Counted from the first letter of the stretch, positions 6,564 to 12,303 are shown. The stretch is 13,895 nt of DNA from Chloroflexota bacterium (GCA_021823555.1 JAKANW010000020.1:1-13895), one strand, 5' to 3'. Program-made: numbers and translations. The notes: a model not told the origin generated them from the letters alone.

Positions 6564-6580
6564 GCGGGATGGCATCCCGC
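6564..6580. terminator. Palindromic hairpin B after the Rieske gene (7-bp stem)
   Basis: GCGGGAT (6564-6570), loop GGC, ATCCCGC (6574-6580) is a perfect inverted repeat beginning 9 bases after the Rieske stop codon in the direction of transcription. It may end or stabilise the bc-complex transcript, but no U-run follows. A weaker stem (GATGT 6535-6539 with ACATC 6551-6555) lies between it and hairpin A. Confidence 0.5.
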
Positions 6581-6589
6581 GCCACAGCC

Positions 6590-7009
6590 TCACTTCGTAT
6601 ACAAATGCAAGTTCCCGTCCGGCGTTTCCTCCACGCGCAGGCGGGCCAGGGCACGCGTGGCCGGACCGCGCACGGCCTGCCCGTTCTCGTCGAAGCGCGA
6701 GCCGTGACAGGGACAGGTCAGGGTATCGTTTTCGGATCTTGCCACTGTGCAGCCCAAGTGGGTACATACCAGGCTCAAGGCCCAGTATCCATTTCTATCA
6801 TGGAAGACAATGGCGGGAATGTAATTGATGACAGTCTTGGAACTGAGCGGATAATTCTTGCTGGGGCCCAGGTCGAAGTCGGTCTGGGGATCGGGATCAG
6901 CCTGGTAGCTGAAATAACGTACCAGCCCGCCCAGGCCGAGCAATCCGGCCAGGGAGAGTAGTCCGTTGACTGCCAGGCGCAGGGAATCGCGACGGGAAAG
7001 ATATTTCAT
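6590..7009 (-). CDS. Rieske [2Fe-2S] protein of a cytochrome bc complex
   Basis: This 139-residue protein has a twin-arginine-like N-terminus (Y-L-S-R-R-D-S-L-R-L) and one membrane anchor (about 12-33), followed by a compact Rieske domain. The cluster ligands are in C82-T-H-L-G-C87 and C99-P-C-H-G-S104: one Cys and one His from each box, with the second Cys pair available for the disulfide. The protein takes electrons from quinol at the Qo site and passes them to the c-type haem outside the membrane. The ATG (7009-7007) overlaps the TGA of the cytochrome gene (7008-7006) as ATGA, a sign of translational coupling. The frame is open much further upstream, but only as a shadow of the cytochrome gene. 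It is the last gene of the operon. Confidence 0.93.
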   Translation of the reverse strand: MKYLSRRDSLRLAVNGLLSLAGLLGLGGLVRYFSYQADPDPQTDFDLGPSKNYPLSSKTVINYIPAIVFHDRNGYWALSLVCTHLGCTVARSENDTLTCPCHGSRFDENGQAVRGPATRALARLRVEETPDGNLHLYTK

Positions 7010-8790
7010 AACAGTAGGTTGGAAAGAACGAATAGGATCGTCAGGGCGATCACGGCGATGCCGATACAGATCACAACGGTCTGCGCCAACCTGCCGCCGC
7101 GCGGCAGCCAGCGTCCCAGGTTGGATTCGGAGGGGGCAGGGAACACATAAGGAATGAGCGCCAGTACCAGCAGCATCAGGCTTGGCGCCAGGACGCCCCA
7201 CACGAAGGGATCGCCCAGCTTGAGCATTTGCTGCACCCACAGGAAGAACCACGGGGCACGCGCGTCCTTGACCTCGCTGGCCATATCCAGGATGGGTGCG
7301 CCGATGGGCGCGGGGATCAGGATCACCACGATCAACAAGAGGATGCCCGCCACCAGCATGGCAATCACTTCGCGGTCCGCCAGTTCGAAGCGGCTGATGC
7401 GCGCCGGTTCGTTCCTTTCGGCTGGCGGCGGGACTGCAATCCCGCCATCACGGCGGATGCGGAAGATGTGCCAGGCGCCCAGAATGATGAAGCCGAGCGT
7501 CAGGGCAAAAACATGCCAGGTGTAGAAGCGCACCAGGGAACTGGCGCTCGGCTCCGGGCCGCCGACCACGAAGCGATAGACGCCCTCGCCAATGGCCGGG
7601 ATGGTCTTCAATAAGTTGGTGCCGATCACCAGCGCCCAGCGGATGCCTTCGTCCCAGCGCAGCAGGTAGCCGGTGAAATCCAGCGCGAGGATGAAGACCA
7701 TCAAGCCGAGGCCGATCAGGAAATTCGAGCGGCGGCGCTTGACATAAGCGCCGGTCAGCGCTACGCGCAGCAGGTGGATGCCCATCACCACCACCAGCGC
7801 CTGCGCCGACCAGAAGTGCAATCCGCGGATCAGCCTGCCGAAGGGGATCAGATACGTGATGGCTTCCACCGATTTGGCGGCCATGCCCGGTGTGGGCGAG
7901 TAATAGAACATCTCCAGCAGGCCGGTGACCAGCAGAATGAACGATAGGAAGATCGCCAGCCCGCCCGCGCCCAGGGTATAGCGCCAGCGCGCTTGCAGGG
8001 CCGGGATGCTGGGCGGATGCAAATGATGGTAGAAGTTTGGGCGACGCGGCGTACTCGCAACTCCTACAGTGATCTGCCTGCGTTCCAGCGCGGACTGGTA
8101 AATGAACCCAATGGCAGCCAGCCCCAGTACGATGCTCAGCAGCCAGGCGGCGGTCTGGTCATCGGCCGGGCGGGCGGAGAGATAATGCACCGAGATGGCC
8201 GAAGCGTTGGTCTCGTTCAGGGTTACGCCCTCCGGCATGACGCCGTTCATGCGCAAAATCTGTGCGGTTACGGCCCAGGCATCCGAGGAACTGAGGGAAC
8301 CGGGATTCCACCACGGCATGGTGGCGTGAATGAAATCGTAAAGCTCCTGGGCATTGGCAAAGCGCCCCAACCGTCCCGCTCCGGCAACGGCCGGGATGGT
8401 CAACGTCTTGGGAATCTCGAAACCCTGCGGCGGATGATCCTTGCCGTGACAGCCGGATCCCCAGCAGTTGCTGTCCTCGCCGTAGACCGTGCGCCATTCG
8501 TCGGTCAGTCCCTGGCCGCGGTCGCCGTGACAGGCCATGCACACGCCCCAATATTTGTAAGCCCCGCGGTTGAGCTGGGTCTCGCCGGGAATGGGTACCG
8601 GTTGGGCCAAGCGCACGGCAGGGTCGGGGGTGGCTTCCGAGAGCGGCGTAGGCGTCACCTGCGGGGCTTGCGCGGCAGGTGCGGCCCCGGCGCGTGAGGC
8701 CATGAAAATGCCCAGGGCCAGGAGCGCCCCGATGGGCAGGAGCAGGCTCAGGCGCGGCGTGAAGCGTTGATCTTTGTGGGCCGGTTTCAT
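7006..8790 (-). CDS. Fused cytochrome c-cytochrome b (b6/subunit IV-like) subunit of a quinol oxidoreductase
   Basis: This 594-residue protein joins three parts usually encoded separately. After an anchor helix (about 15-33) and a Pro/Thr linker comes a c-type domain (about 70-205) with C84-M-A-C-H88, a second site C109-W-G-S-G-C-H115 (CX4CH), and M158-P as a possible axial ligand. A second helix (about 213-231) returns the chain to the cytoplasm. The b6-like core (about 255-446) has His325/His339 (HX13H) and His426/His441 (HX14H), the haem-b pairs; the X14 spacing is that of b6-type proteins. The C-terminal part (about 470-594) resembles subunit IV, with A512-P-W-F where PEWY is common. It should oxidise menaquinol and reduce a c-type acceptor with the Rieske protein. 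The stop overlaps the Rieske start; the DsrE-like gene ends 3 bases upstream. Fusion is seen directly; redox roles follow from the family. Confidence 0.9.
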   Translation of the reverse strand: MKPAHKDQRFTPRLSLLLPIGALLALGIFMASRAGAAPAAQAPQVTPTPLSEATPDPAVRLAQPVPIPGETQLNRGAYKYWGVCMACHGDRGQGLTDEWRTVYGEDSNCWGSGCHGKDHPPQGFEIPKTLTIPAVAGAGRLGRFANAQELYDFIHATMPWWNPGSLSSSDAWAVTAQILRMNGVMPEGVTLNETNASAISVHYLSARPADDQTAAWLLSIVLGLAAIGFIYQSALERRQITVGVASTPRRPNFYHHLHPPSIPALQARWRYTLGAGGLAIFLSFILLVTGLLEMFYYSPTPGMAAKSVEAITYLIPFGRLIRGLHFWSAQALVVVMGIHLLRVALTGAYVKRRRSNFLIGLGLMVFILALDFTGYLLRWDEGIRWALVIGTNLLKTIPAIGEGVYRFVVGGPEPSASSLVRFYTWHVFALTLGFIILGAWHIFRIRRDGGIAVPPPAERNEPARISRFELADREVIAMLVAGILLLIVVILIPAPIGAPILDMASEVKDARAPWFFLWVQQMLKLGDPFVWGVLAPSLMLLVLALIPYVFPAPSESNLGRWLPRGGRLAQTVVICIGIAVIALTILFVLSNLLL

Positions 8791-8793
8791 TCG

Positions 8794-9138
8794 TTAAAGC
8801 GTGATAACCTTTTCCGCCCTCATCTGCGCTTCCAGGATGTCTCCCATCCCGCCCACCAGTCCCACTCCCACCTGGTCGGTCAACTTGAAAGTTTCCAGGC
8901 AGGTCGAGCAGATGATCAGGCGCACGCCCTTTTGTTCCAGTGTTTTCAAGGCTCCTAGCACAGGGGAATTTTGGGTCGTTAGTTTGACGCCGTCGGTGTA
9001 AAAACAGATCGCTGCCGGCAGTTCATGGTTTTGCAGCAGCAAGGTGAAATATTTTTCCAGCAGTTTGAGCGGCAAGCCCGGCGCACCGGGCGCGGACCCC
9101 ATGCCTTCGCGCGTGATCAGGATCACTGTATCCTTCAT
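8794..9138 (-). CDS. DsrE-family protein, YedF C-terminal-like
   Basis: This 114-residue protein matches the DsrE/DsrF-like fold. The N-terminal strand V-I-L-I-T-R-E-G-M-G-S is followed by a helix, I-C-F-Y-T-D-G-V-K-L (44-53) and L-K-T-L-E-Q-K-G-V-R-L-I-I-C-S-T-C (64-80). The C-S-T-C pair (Cys77, Cys80) and the V-G-G-M-G-D-I-L (95-102) tail are typical of the C-terminal domain of YedF-like proteins, which in other genomes follow a TusA-like sulfur carrier domain. That carrier domain is absent here. Family members take part in sulfur relay, so a persulfide or redox role is possible but not shown. Its start overlaps the DUF2007 stop (ATGA) and it ends 3 bases before the cytochrome gene, so it is co-expressed with the bc complex. 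Confidence 0.8.
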   Translation of the reverse strand: MKDTVILITREGMGSAPGAPGLPLKLLEKYFTLLLQNHELPAAICFYTDGVKLTTQNSPVLGALKTLEQKGVRLIICSTCLETFKLTDQVGVGLVGGMGDILEAQMRAEKVITL

Positions 9139-9419
9139 TCGTCTTCCTCGTCTTCATTTTCAGCGTCATCCGGTTCAACCGGCTCGTTGGTGCCTGTTTG
9201 GTAGGCCTCCAGAAGTTCCCTGGCTTCGGTCCCCTTTTCCTTGGGCACAAAGATCTGTACACGCCCCAGCCCGTCAATCGTCACAGGATAAATGGTATGC
9301 CCCACCGCCTCCTGAAAGAGTTGCACGGGCACGCCTTCGGCCTCCAGGTAGCTTTGCAGCATCTCGGCTTCCATGCGGCTGTAAACCTCAACCAACAGTT
9401 CCCAGGTGAGTTCGCTCAT
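9135..9419 (-). CDS. DUF2007-like small protein
   Basis: This 94-residue soluble protein begins W-E-L-L-V-E-V-Y-S-R-M-E-A-E-M-L-Q-S-Y-L-E-A-E-G-V-P-V, the usual opening of DUF2007-type proteins, and continues to V-Q-I-F-V-P-K-E-K-G-T-E-A-R-E-L-L (54-70). The fold resembles a small signal-transducing or PII-like alpha/beta domain. The last 18 residues are very acidic (about 11 Asp/Glu). The ATG at 9419-9417 shares one base with the stop of the YwiC-like gene (TGATG), and its own stop overlaps the DsrE start, so the three genes are translationally linked. The frame is open upstream inside the YwiC-like gene, but that extension has no family similarity. Its function is unknown. Confidence 0.75.
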   Translation of the reverse strand: MSELTWELLVEVYSRMEAEMLQSYLEAEGVPVQLFQEAVGHTIYPVTIDGLGRVQIFVPKEKGTEARELLEAYQTGTNEPVEPDDAENEDEEDE

Positions 9420-10237
9420 CACAACCTCCAGGTCAGGACAAACAAAATCGTCCACAACGTACTGACAACCAACTGGCGCATCCCGATAGCAACCGGCTTC
9501 CATCCCGCAGCAGGGTGCGCGACGCCCCACAGGGTCTCGGCCCATTGCACCAGGAAAGGCAGGAAGACCCAGCGCGGCAGCCAGTGGATGAATCCCAGCG
9601 CCAGTGTTAAGGCCAGGCTGAAGGATGTGTAAGCCAGGGCGCGCCGTCCCATTTTCCAGGCTTCGCTTCCGGCCAGACCCGGGGCCTGCCCCCGCTGCTC
9701 GAGCCGCAGATAAGCGTAGACGATGCTGCCCGAACTCTGCAGCCAGGTGAGCAGCCACAGCCACCAGCCGCTGGAATCATAGCGACCCAGTCCCACCCAC
9801 AGGGCGGCTGGCGCGGCCAGCGATAGCACCCCTGTGGCCAGGATCTCCACGCCAGCCTGGCGTCTCTCGGCGCGCTTGCTGACCAGCCACAAGTGCCAGG
9901 CAAAGACGGGGATGCCGGGGATCGCCAGGTACAGGATGTAGGCGTAGCCGTGTGCCGTCAGTTCCAGCAGGGCCAGCAGAATAATGACGCCGTAGACCGT
10001 CTTCCAGAAGCGCGCCGCCGGCAGGTCTGTGCGCGGTCGCCGCCCCGAATAGGCCTTGACCGCCATGGTCAGCGGCTGCCGCAACAGGAAGGCGCCCTTG
10101 GCCGCGGTGCACAGGCCCAGGCTGGGCAGGCCAAACGTCCCACCGGCAAATAGACCTACCACCAGTGGGCTGAGGATAAATACCCACGAGCCGTGATCCT
10201 GCGGCAAGACGATCTGTTTTCGAAAGAGATTCTGCAT
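9419..10237 (-). CDS. YwiC-like polytopic membrane protein
   Basis: This 272-residue protein has about eight membrane segments and starts with V-L-P-Q-D-H-G-S-W-V-F (10-20), the signature of YwiC-like proteins named after B. subtilis YwiC. A second conserved part, F-L-L-R-Q-P-L (50-56), follows the second helix. The family shows distant likeness to UbiA-type prenyltransferases, but no aspartate-rich site is clear here, so no reaction is assigned. ATG 10237 is chosen over an upstream ATG (10297) because the conserved part begins at once and because TATAAT (10249-10244) lies 6 bases before it. It is the first gene of the respiratory operon. In this context it may serve the assembly or quinone side of the complex; this is inference. 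Confidence 0.78.
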   Translation of the reverse strand: MQNLFRKQIVLPQDHGSWVFILSPLVVGLFAGGTFGLPSLGLCTAAKGAFLLRQPLTMAVKAYSGRRPRTDLPAARFWKTVYGVIILLALLELTAHGYAYILYLAIPGIPVFAWHLWLVSKRAERRQAGVEILATGVLSLAAPAALWVGLGRYDSSGWWLWLLTWLQSSGSIVYAYLRLEQRGQAPGLAGSEAWKMGRRALAYTSFSLALTLALGFIHWLPRWVFLPFLVQWAETLWGVAHPAAGWKPVAIGMRQLVVSTLWTILFVLTWRL

Positions 10238-10243
10238 GGGGTG

Positions 10244-10249
10244 ATTATA
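10244..10249 (-). promoter_or_regulatory. -10 box of the respiratory operon, leaderless layout
   Basis: On the minus strand TATAAT is followed by CACCCC and then ATG (10237). With a start site 6-7 bases after the -10 box, the mRNA would begin at or next to the A of the start codon. No -35 consensus is seen at 16-18 bases and no Shine-Dalgarno sequence is present. Both fit a leaderless message. Confidence 0.5.
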
Positions 10250-10306
10250 TTCTGAAACAAAAGCTTGACCTTCACGTTTCTGGTGGAAGTTTGTCATATT
10301 GTAGGT

Positions 10307-10359
10307 ACCCTTCGCTTCGCTCAGGGAGTCATGTTGCCTGCGGGAGAAGGATTGGCAAC
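10307..10359. repeat. Intergenic repeat-like block between divergent genes
   Basis: CCCTTCGCTTCGCTCAGGG (10308-10326) is, from memory, a motif scattered through Anaerolineae-type genomes. It is followed by GTTGCC (10333-10338) and GGCAAC (10354-10359), a 6-bp stem with a 15-base loop. The rest of the 10238-10466 gap holds the two promoters and no convincing ORF. Confidence 0.35.
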
Positions 10360-10412
10360 CAAATTAACCTGTTTTAGGATGGGTGTGGGCTGTTCGTGAA
10401 CCAATTTGGGAT

Positions 10413-10418
10413 TATGAT
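10413..10418 (+). promoter_or_regulatory. Candidate -10 box for the 60-aa membrane protein
   Basis: TATGAT at 10413-10418 lies 48 bases before the ATG at 10467 in the otherwise gene-free gap between divergent units. The matching -35 is poor (CTGTTC at 10390-10395 with 17 bases spacing), so the assignment is tentative. Confidence 0.35.
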
Positions 10419-10466
10419 AGAGGCGCTTTTCAAACCCAAACTGTGCAAGTGAGAAGGAGAAATGAA

Positions 10467-10649
10467 ATGAACACGAAGAAAATAATCGGCATCATCCTGC
10501 TGGTCGGCGGCCTCGTTTTGGCGATCCTGGCGCTCTCCGCCGATGCCATCGGTCTGGGCGGCAGGCCCGGCATTGGCCTGTACCAGATCCTGGCGGCCCT
10601 GGTGGGAGTTGTGGTGGCCGTTGTCGGCTACTTTGTATTCAGGAAGTAG
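10467..10649 (+). CDS. Small two-helix membrane protein (60 aa)
   Basis: The product starts M-N-T-K-K and has two hydrophobic helices (about 6-24 and 40-57) joined by a Gly-rich loop with G-L-G-G-R-P-G-I-G, ending in F-R-K. Positive charges at both ends place both termini in the cytoplasm. The start is supported by GAAGGAG at 10453-10459, seven bases before ATG; the frame is open to 10383 but that extension includes the promoter region. I know similar two-helix proteins as common uncharacterised genes, without a function. A palindromic repeat begins 13 bases after its stop. Confidence 0.7.
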   Translation: MNTKKIIGIILLVGGLVLAILALSADAIGLGGRPGIGLYQILAALVGVVVAVVGYFVFRK

Positions 10650-10662
10650 CCTGACCTTAAAT

Positions 10663-10721
10663 ACCGTCCCGAAGGTTTGATTCAACCGACAAGGTTTTGC
10701 AACACGAACCTTCGGGACGTT
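10663..10721. repeat. Palindromic repeat, copy 2
   Basis: CGTCCCGAAGGTT (10665-10677) pairs perfectly with AACCTTCGGGACG (10707-10719), a 13-bp stem with a 29-base loop. The first 17 bases (10663-10679) are identical to 1417-1433, whereas the loops differ. It follows the 60-aa gene and may act as its terminator, though no U-run follows. Its right arm abuts the pentapeptide fragment. Confidence 0.7.
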
Positions 10722-10890
10722 GCCGTAACAGTCTTGAAACAAGCAAAGTTCATAAAGACATATATTACCGATGCAAAGTTTAATCGAGCAGATTTGAAAG
10801 CAGCGGATTTTAGTAAGGCCACAGCAGTCAACTGCGATTTCTCAGATTCAGATTTGACAGACTCGATTTGGAAAAGATCAACGATCCGGG
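10719..10890 (+). pseudogene. Pentapeptide-repeat protein fragment
   Basis: In the frame that includes 10719, translation gives a run of five-residue units of the A(D/N)LXX type: D-A-K-F-N, R-A-D-L-K, A-A-D-F-S, K-A-T-A-V, N-C-D-F-S, D-S-D-L-T, D-S-I-W-K. This is the pattern of a right-handed quadrilateral beta helix. Only about 50 residues fit. To the left the frame runs into the palindromic repeat, and to the right into GC-rich repeat-like DNA whose translation has no pattern. No ribosome site or sensible start is seen. It is best read as a remnant of a larger gene cut down between two repeat blocks. The segment is AT-richer than its neighbours. Confidence 0.6.
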
Positions 10891-11047
10891 CTTGCGGGCG
10901 TGGTGGCGCGGGCGGTTGTCAAGCCTGTCGAGACACCGAGGGGCTGCCTGTCCTGCACTCTTTGTCGGGCGGGGGAGGAACTCGCCGTTCGAGGCTCGCG
11001 AGGCGGAGAGGCGGGCGCTGCACTGCAACTGAAGAGAGTGTTGAGAT
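10891..11047. repeat. GC-rich repeat-like block before the 183-aa membrane protein
   Basis: This gap holds TTGTCAAGCCTGTCGAGACA (10917-10936), close to a motif I recall as scattered in Chloroflexota genomes, the palindrome CTCGCGAG (10995-11002), and a stretch 10981-11010 that matches 11649-11678 at 23 of 30 positions. No coding pattern and no clear promoter were found. The start of the next gene lacks a strong ribosome site. Confidence 0.35.
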
Positions 11048-11599
11048 ATGGTAACTTCTCAAGAAGAATTGATGCAAGCCTTTGATTTCACTGAAGAGGA
11101 TCTGGACGCTAATCGGCACGGGTTGATCAGCGAGCATCAACGTGAAAGGTTGCGCGGTATGGCGCGCGGTGTTGGCGGTTGTTCTGTGAAATCCTCCCTG
11201 ATCGCGATGGGGTTTGTATTCTTTGGTTTTTGTTTGATCCTGGCTCTCTTCCTGAAAAGTGAGAGTTCATGGAGCGCGCTGTTTTCGGACCTACAGTTTG
11301 TCGGCTTGCTGGGATTATCGCTCCTGGTCGCGCTGGCCGCAATCGCAGGCGGAACATGGTGGACGCGGAGGCAGGCGGAAGGTCTGACAAAGGTATCGCT
11401 CAGGAAAATCGAGGGGAAAGCAAAAGTGACGGAAGAATATTTTAGGCGTGGGGGAAGCGGTTATCGGGTAAAGATCGGAGAAAAGGAATTCAAATTCCTT
11501 GAAGAATACGGACGTTATTTTCAGGATGGCGTAACTTACCGGATTTACTATTGCAGGTCTGGCGCATTTGAGCCAATCCTTTCTATTGAAGGTCTATAA
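11048..11599 (+). CDS. Hypothetical membrane protein (183 aa), two helices plus soluble C-terminus
   Basis: I do not recognise a named family. The N-terminus (1-46) is soluble and charged, with F-T-E-E-D-L-D-A-N-R-H-G-L-I-S-E-H-Q-R-E-R-L (14-35), which reads like two short helices. Two membrane helices follow (about 49-69 and 82-104). The C-terminal domain (about 108-183) is rich in beta-type alternation and ends in Y-R-I-Y-Y-C-R-S-G-A-F-E-P-I-L-S-I-E, reminiscent of small beta-barrel domains on bacterial membrane proteins. ATG 11048 is the likely start, but only a weak GAGAG precedes it. The gene lies between two similar GC-rich blocks (10981-11010 and 11649-11678). Confidence 0.7.
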   Translation: MVTSQEELMQAFDFTEEDLDANRHGLISEHQRERLRGMARGVGGCSVKSSLIAMGFVFFGFCLILALFLKSESSWSALFSDLQFVGLLGLSLLVALAAIAGGTWWTRRQAEGLTKVSLRKIEGKAKVTEEYFRRGGSGYRVKIGEKEFKFLEEYGRYFQDGVTYRIYYCRSGAFEPILSIEGL

Positions 11600-11639
11600 G
11601 GAATTGTTCGTATCCAACCCGCTTTGAGGATCTGCGATG

Positions 11640-11678
11640 GGCGAGGCGCTCGCCATTTGAGGCTCATGCGGCAGAGAA
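11640..11678. repeat. GC-rich hairpin and degenerate repeat copy
   Basis: GGCGAG (11640-11645), loop GCG, CTCGCC (11649-11654) is a 6-bp hairpin 40 bases after the stop of the 183-aa protein gene. The right part continues into 11649-11678, which matches 10981-11010 at 23 of 30 positions, most differences being transitions. Confidence 0.35.
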
Positions 11679-11721
11679 AGGAGGGGATGAAGTGAAGATA
11701 TTTCTGCGAATCCATCTTTGA

Positions 11722-11749
11722 TTGACTTTCCAGTGATAAATTGTACAAT
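11722..11749 (+). promoter_or_regulatory. Sigma70-type promoter of the 136-aa membrane protein
   Basis: TTGACT (11722-11727) and TACAAT (11744-11749) are 16 bases apart, and the downstream gene starts at 11797 with its own ribosome site. GATTGACTTTCCAG (11720-11733) is identical to 453-466 at the SET-gene promoter, and the -10 box and spacing are the same. Confidence 0.7.
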
Positions 11750-11796
11750 GAAGGCGTAGGCTGCTTCAATTATCCAACCTGGGAGAGGAGGTGCGT

Positions 11797-12207
11797 ATGT
11801 GTCTGGTCACTGGGCTGTTTGTGGTCATTTCGCTTTTCCTGGGAACGGTTGAGATAGGCTTGATTGCCCAGCCGCTGCTAAACATAGGCTACGGGTATTT
11901 TGTTGCCCGTGACCATAAATGTCAATTCCGCTGGCCGGATGCCATGATGATTATCATGGCTTCTGGTACTGTATTGCTGATCGTTGTCTCGCTGACGCTC
12001 ATCTCTGCCACCGTGCTTGGACCCCTTATGGGGTTAATCAATGCCGTAATCAGCGTTGTATATATTCCCTACAGGGCCTTCATTATCTTCCCCAAAGGTG
12101 GTCGCGCCGAAAAACCGAGTTTCGTAGAGGATGTAAAAAACATCCTCGATGAACGCATGAAGGGCGAGAAGGCTGGCAAATCAATCCTTGGGAGTAAGGA
12201 TAAGTGA
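11797..12207 (+). CDS. Hypothetical membrane protein (136 aa)
   Basis: The product has three predicted membrane helices: about 4-28, 49-72 and 75-97, followed by a soluble, charged C-terminal tail (98-136) with V-E-D-V-K-N-I-L-D-E-R-M-K-G-E-K. I do not recognise a family. GAGAGGAGG (11783-11791) precedes ATG 11797 by five bases; a GTG at 11791 lies inside that site and is unlikely to be used. It has the strongest promoter in the window (11722-11749). The next gene begins 96 bases later, so the two could share a transcript. Confidence 0.75.
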   Translation: MCLVTGLFVVISLFLGTVEIGLIAQPLLNIGYGYFVARDHKCQFRWPDAMMIIMASGTVLLIVVSLTLISATVLGPLMGLINAVISVVYIPYRAFIIFPKGGRAEKPSFVEDVKNILDERMKGEKAGKSILGSKDK

Positions 12208-12303
12208 TGTGACAGTTGATTGAGGCGGATGAGCAAAATAAACCTGTGGGACGATCATACGTGCCGTGTGTCATATCCTTGAGTTGGCAGGAGGAAAGCT
12301 GGG

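Noticed and set aside
7010..7252. N-terminal extension of the Rieske frame up to 7252
   Set aside because: It is an out-of-frame reading of the cytochrome gene. ATG 7009 gives an ATGA overlap and a normal signal-anchor.
9420..9764. N-terminal extension of the DUF2007 frame up to 9764
   Set aside because: The extension is Ala/Gly/Arg-rich and lies wholly inside the YwiC-like gene. The family similarity begins at ATG 9419.
10985..11005. Possible tRNA T-arm (GTTCGAGGC)
   Set aside because: No acceptor, anticodon or D-arm partners surround it and there is no CCA or paired 7-bp acceptor stem. It belongs to the GC-rich repeat block.
10677..11054. A complete 125-aa gene covering the pentapeptide region
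   Set aside because: The first 14 codons are the hairpin repeat, and everything after about codon 70 is Gly/Arg/Cys-rich translation of repeat-like DNA. Only the middle has a protein pattern, so it is listed as a fragment.
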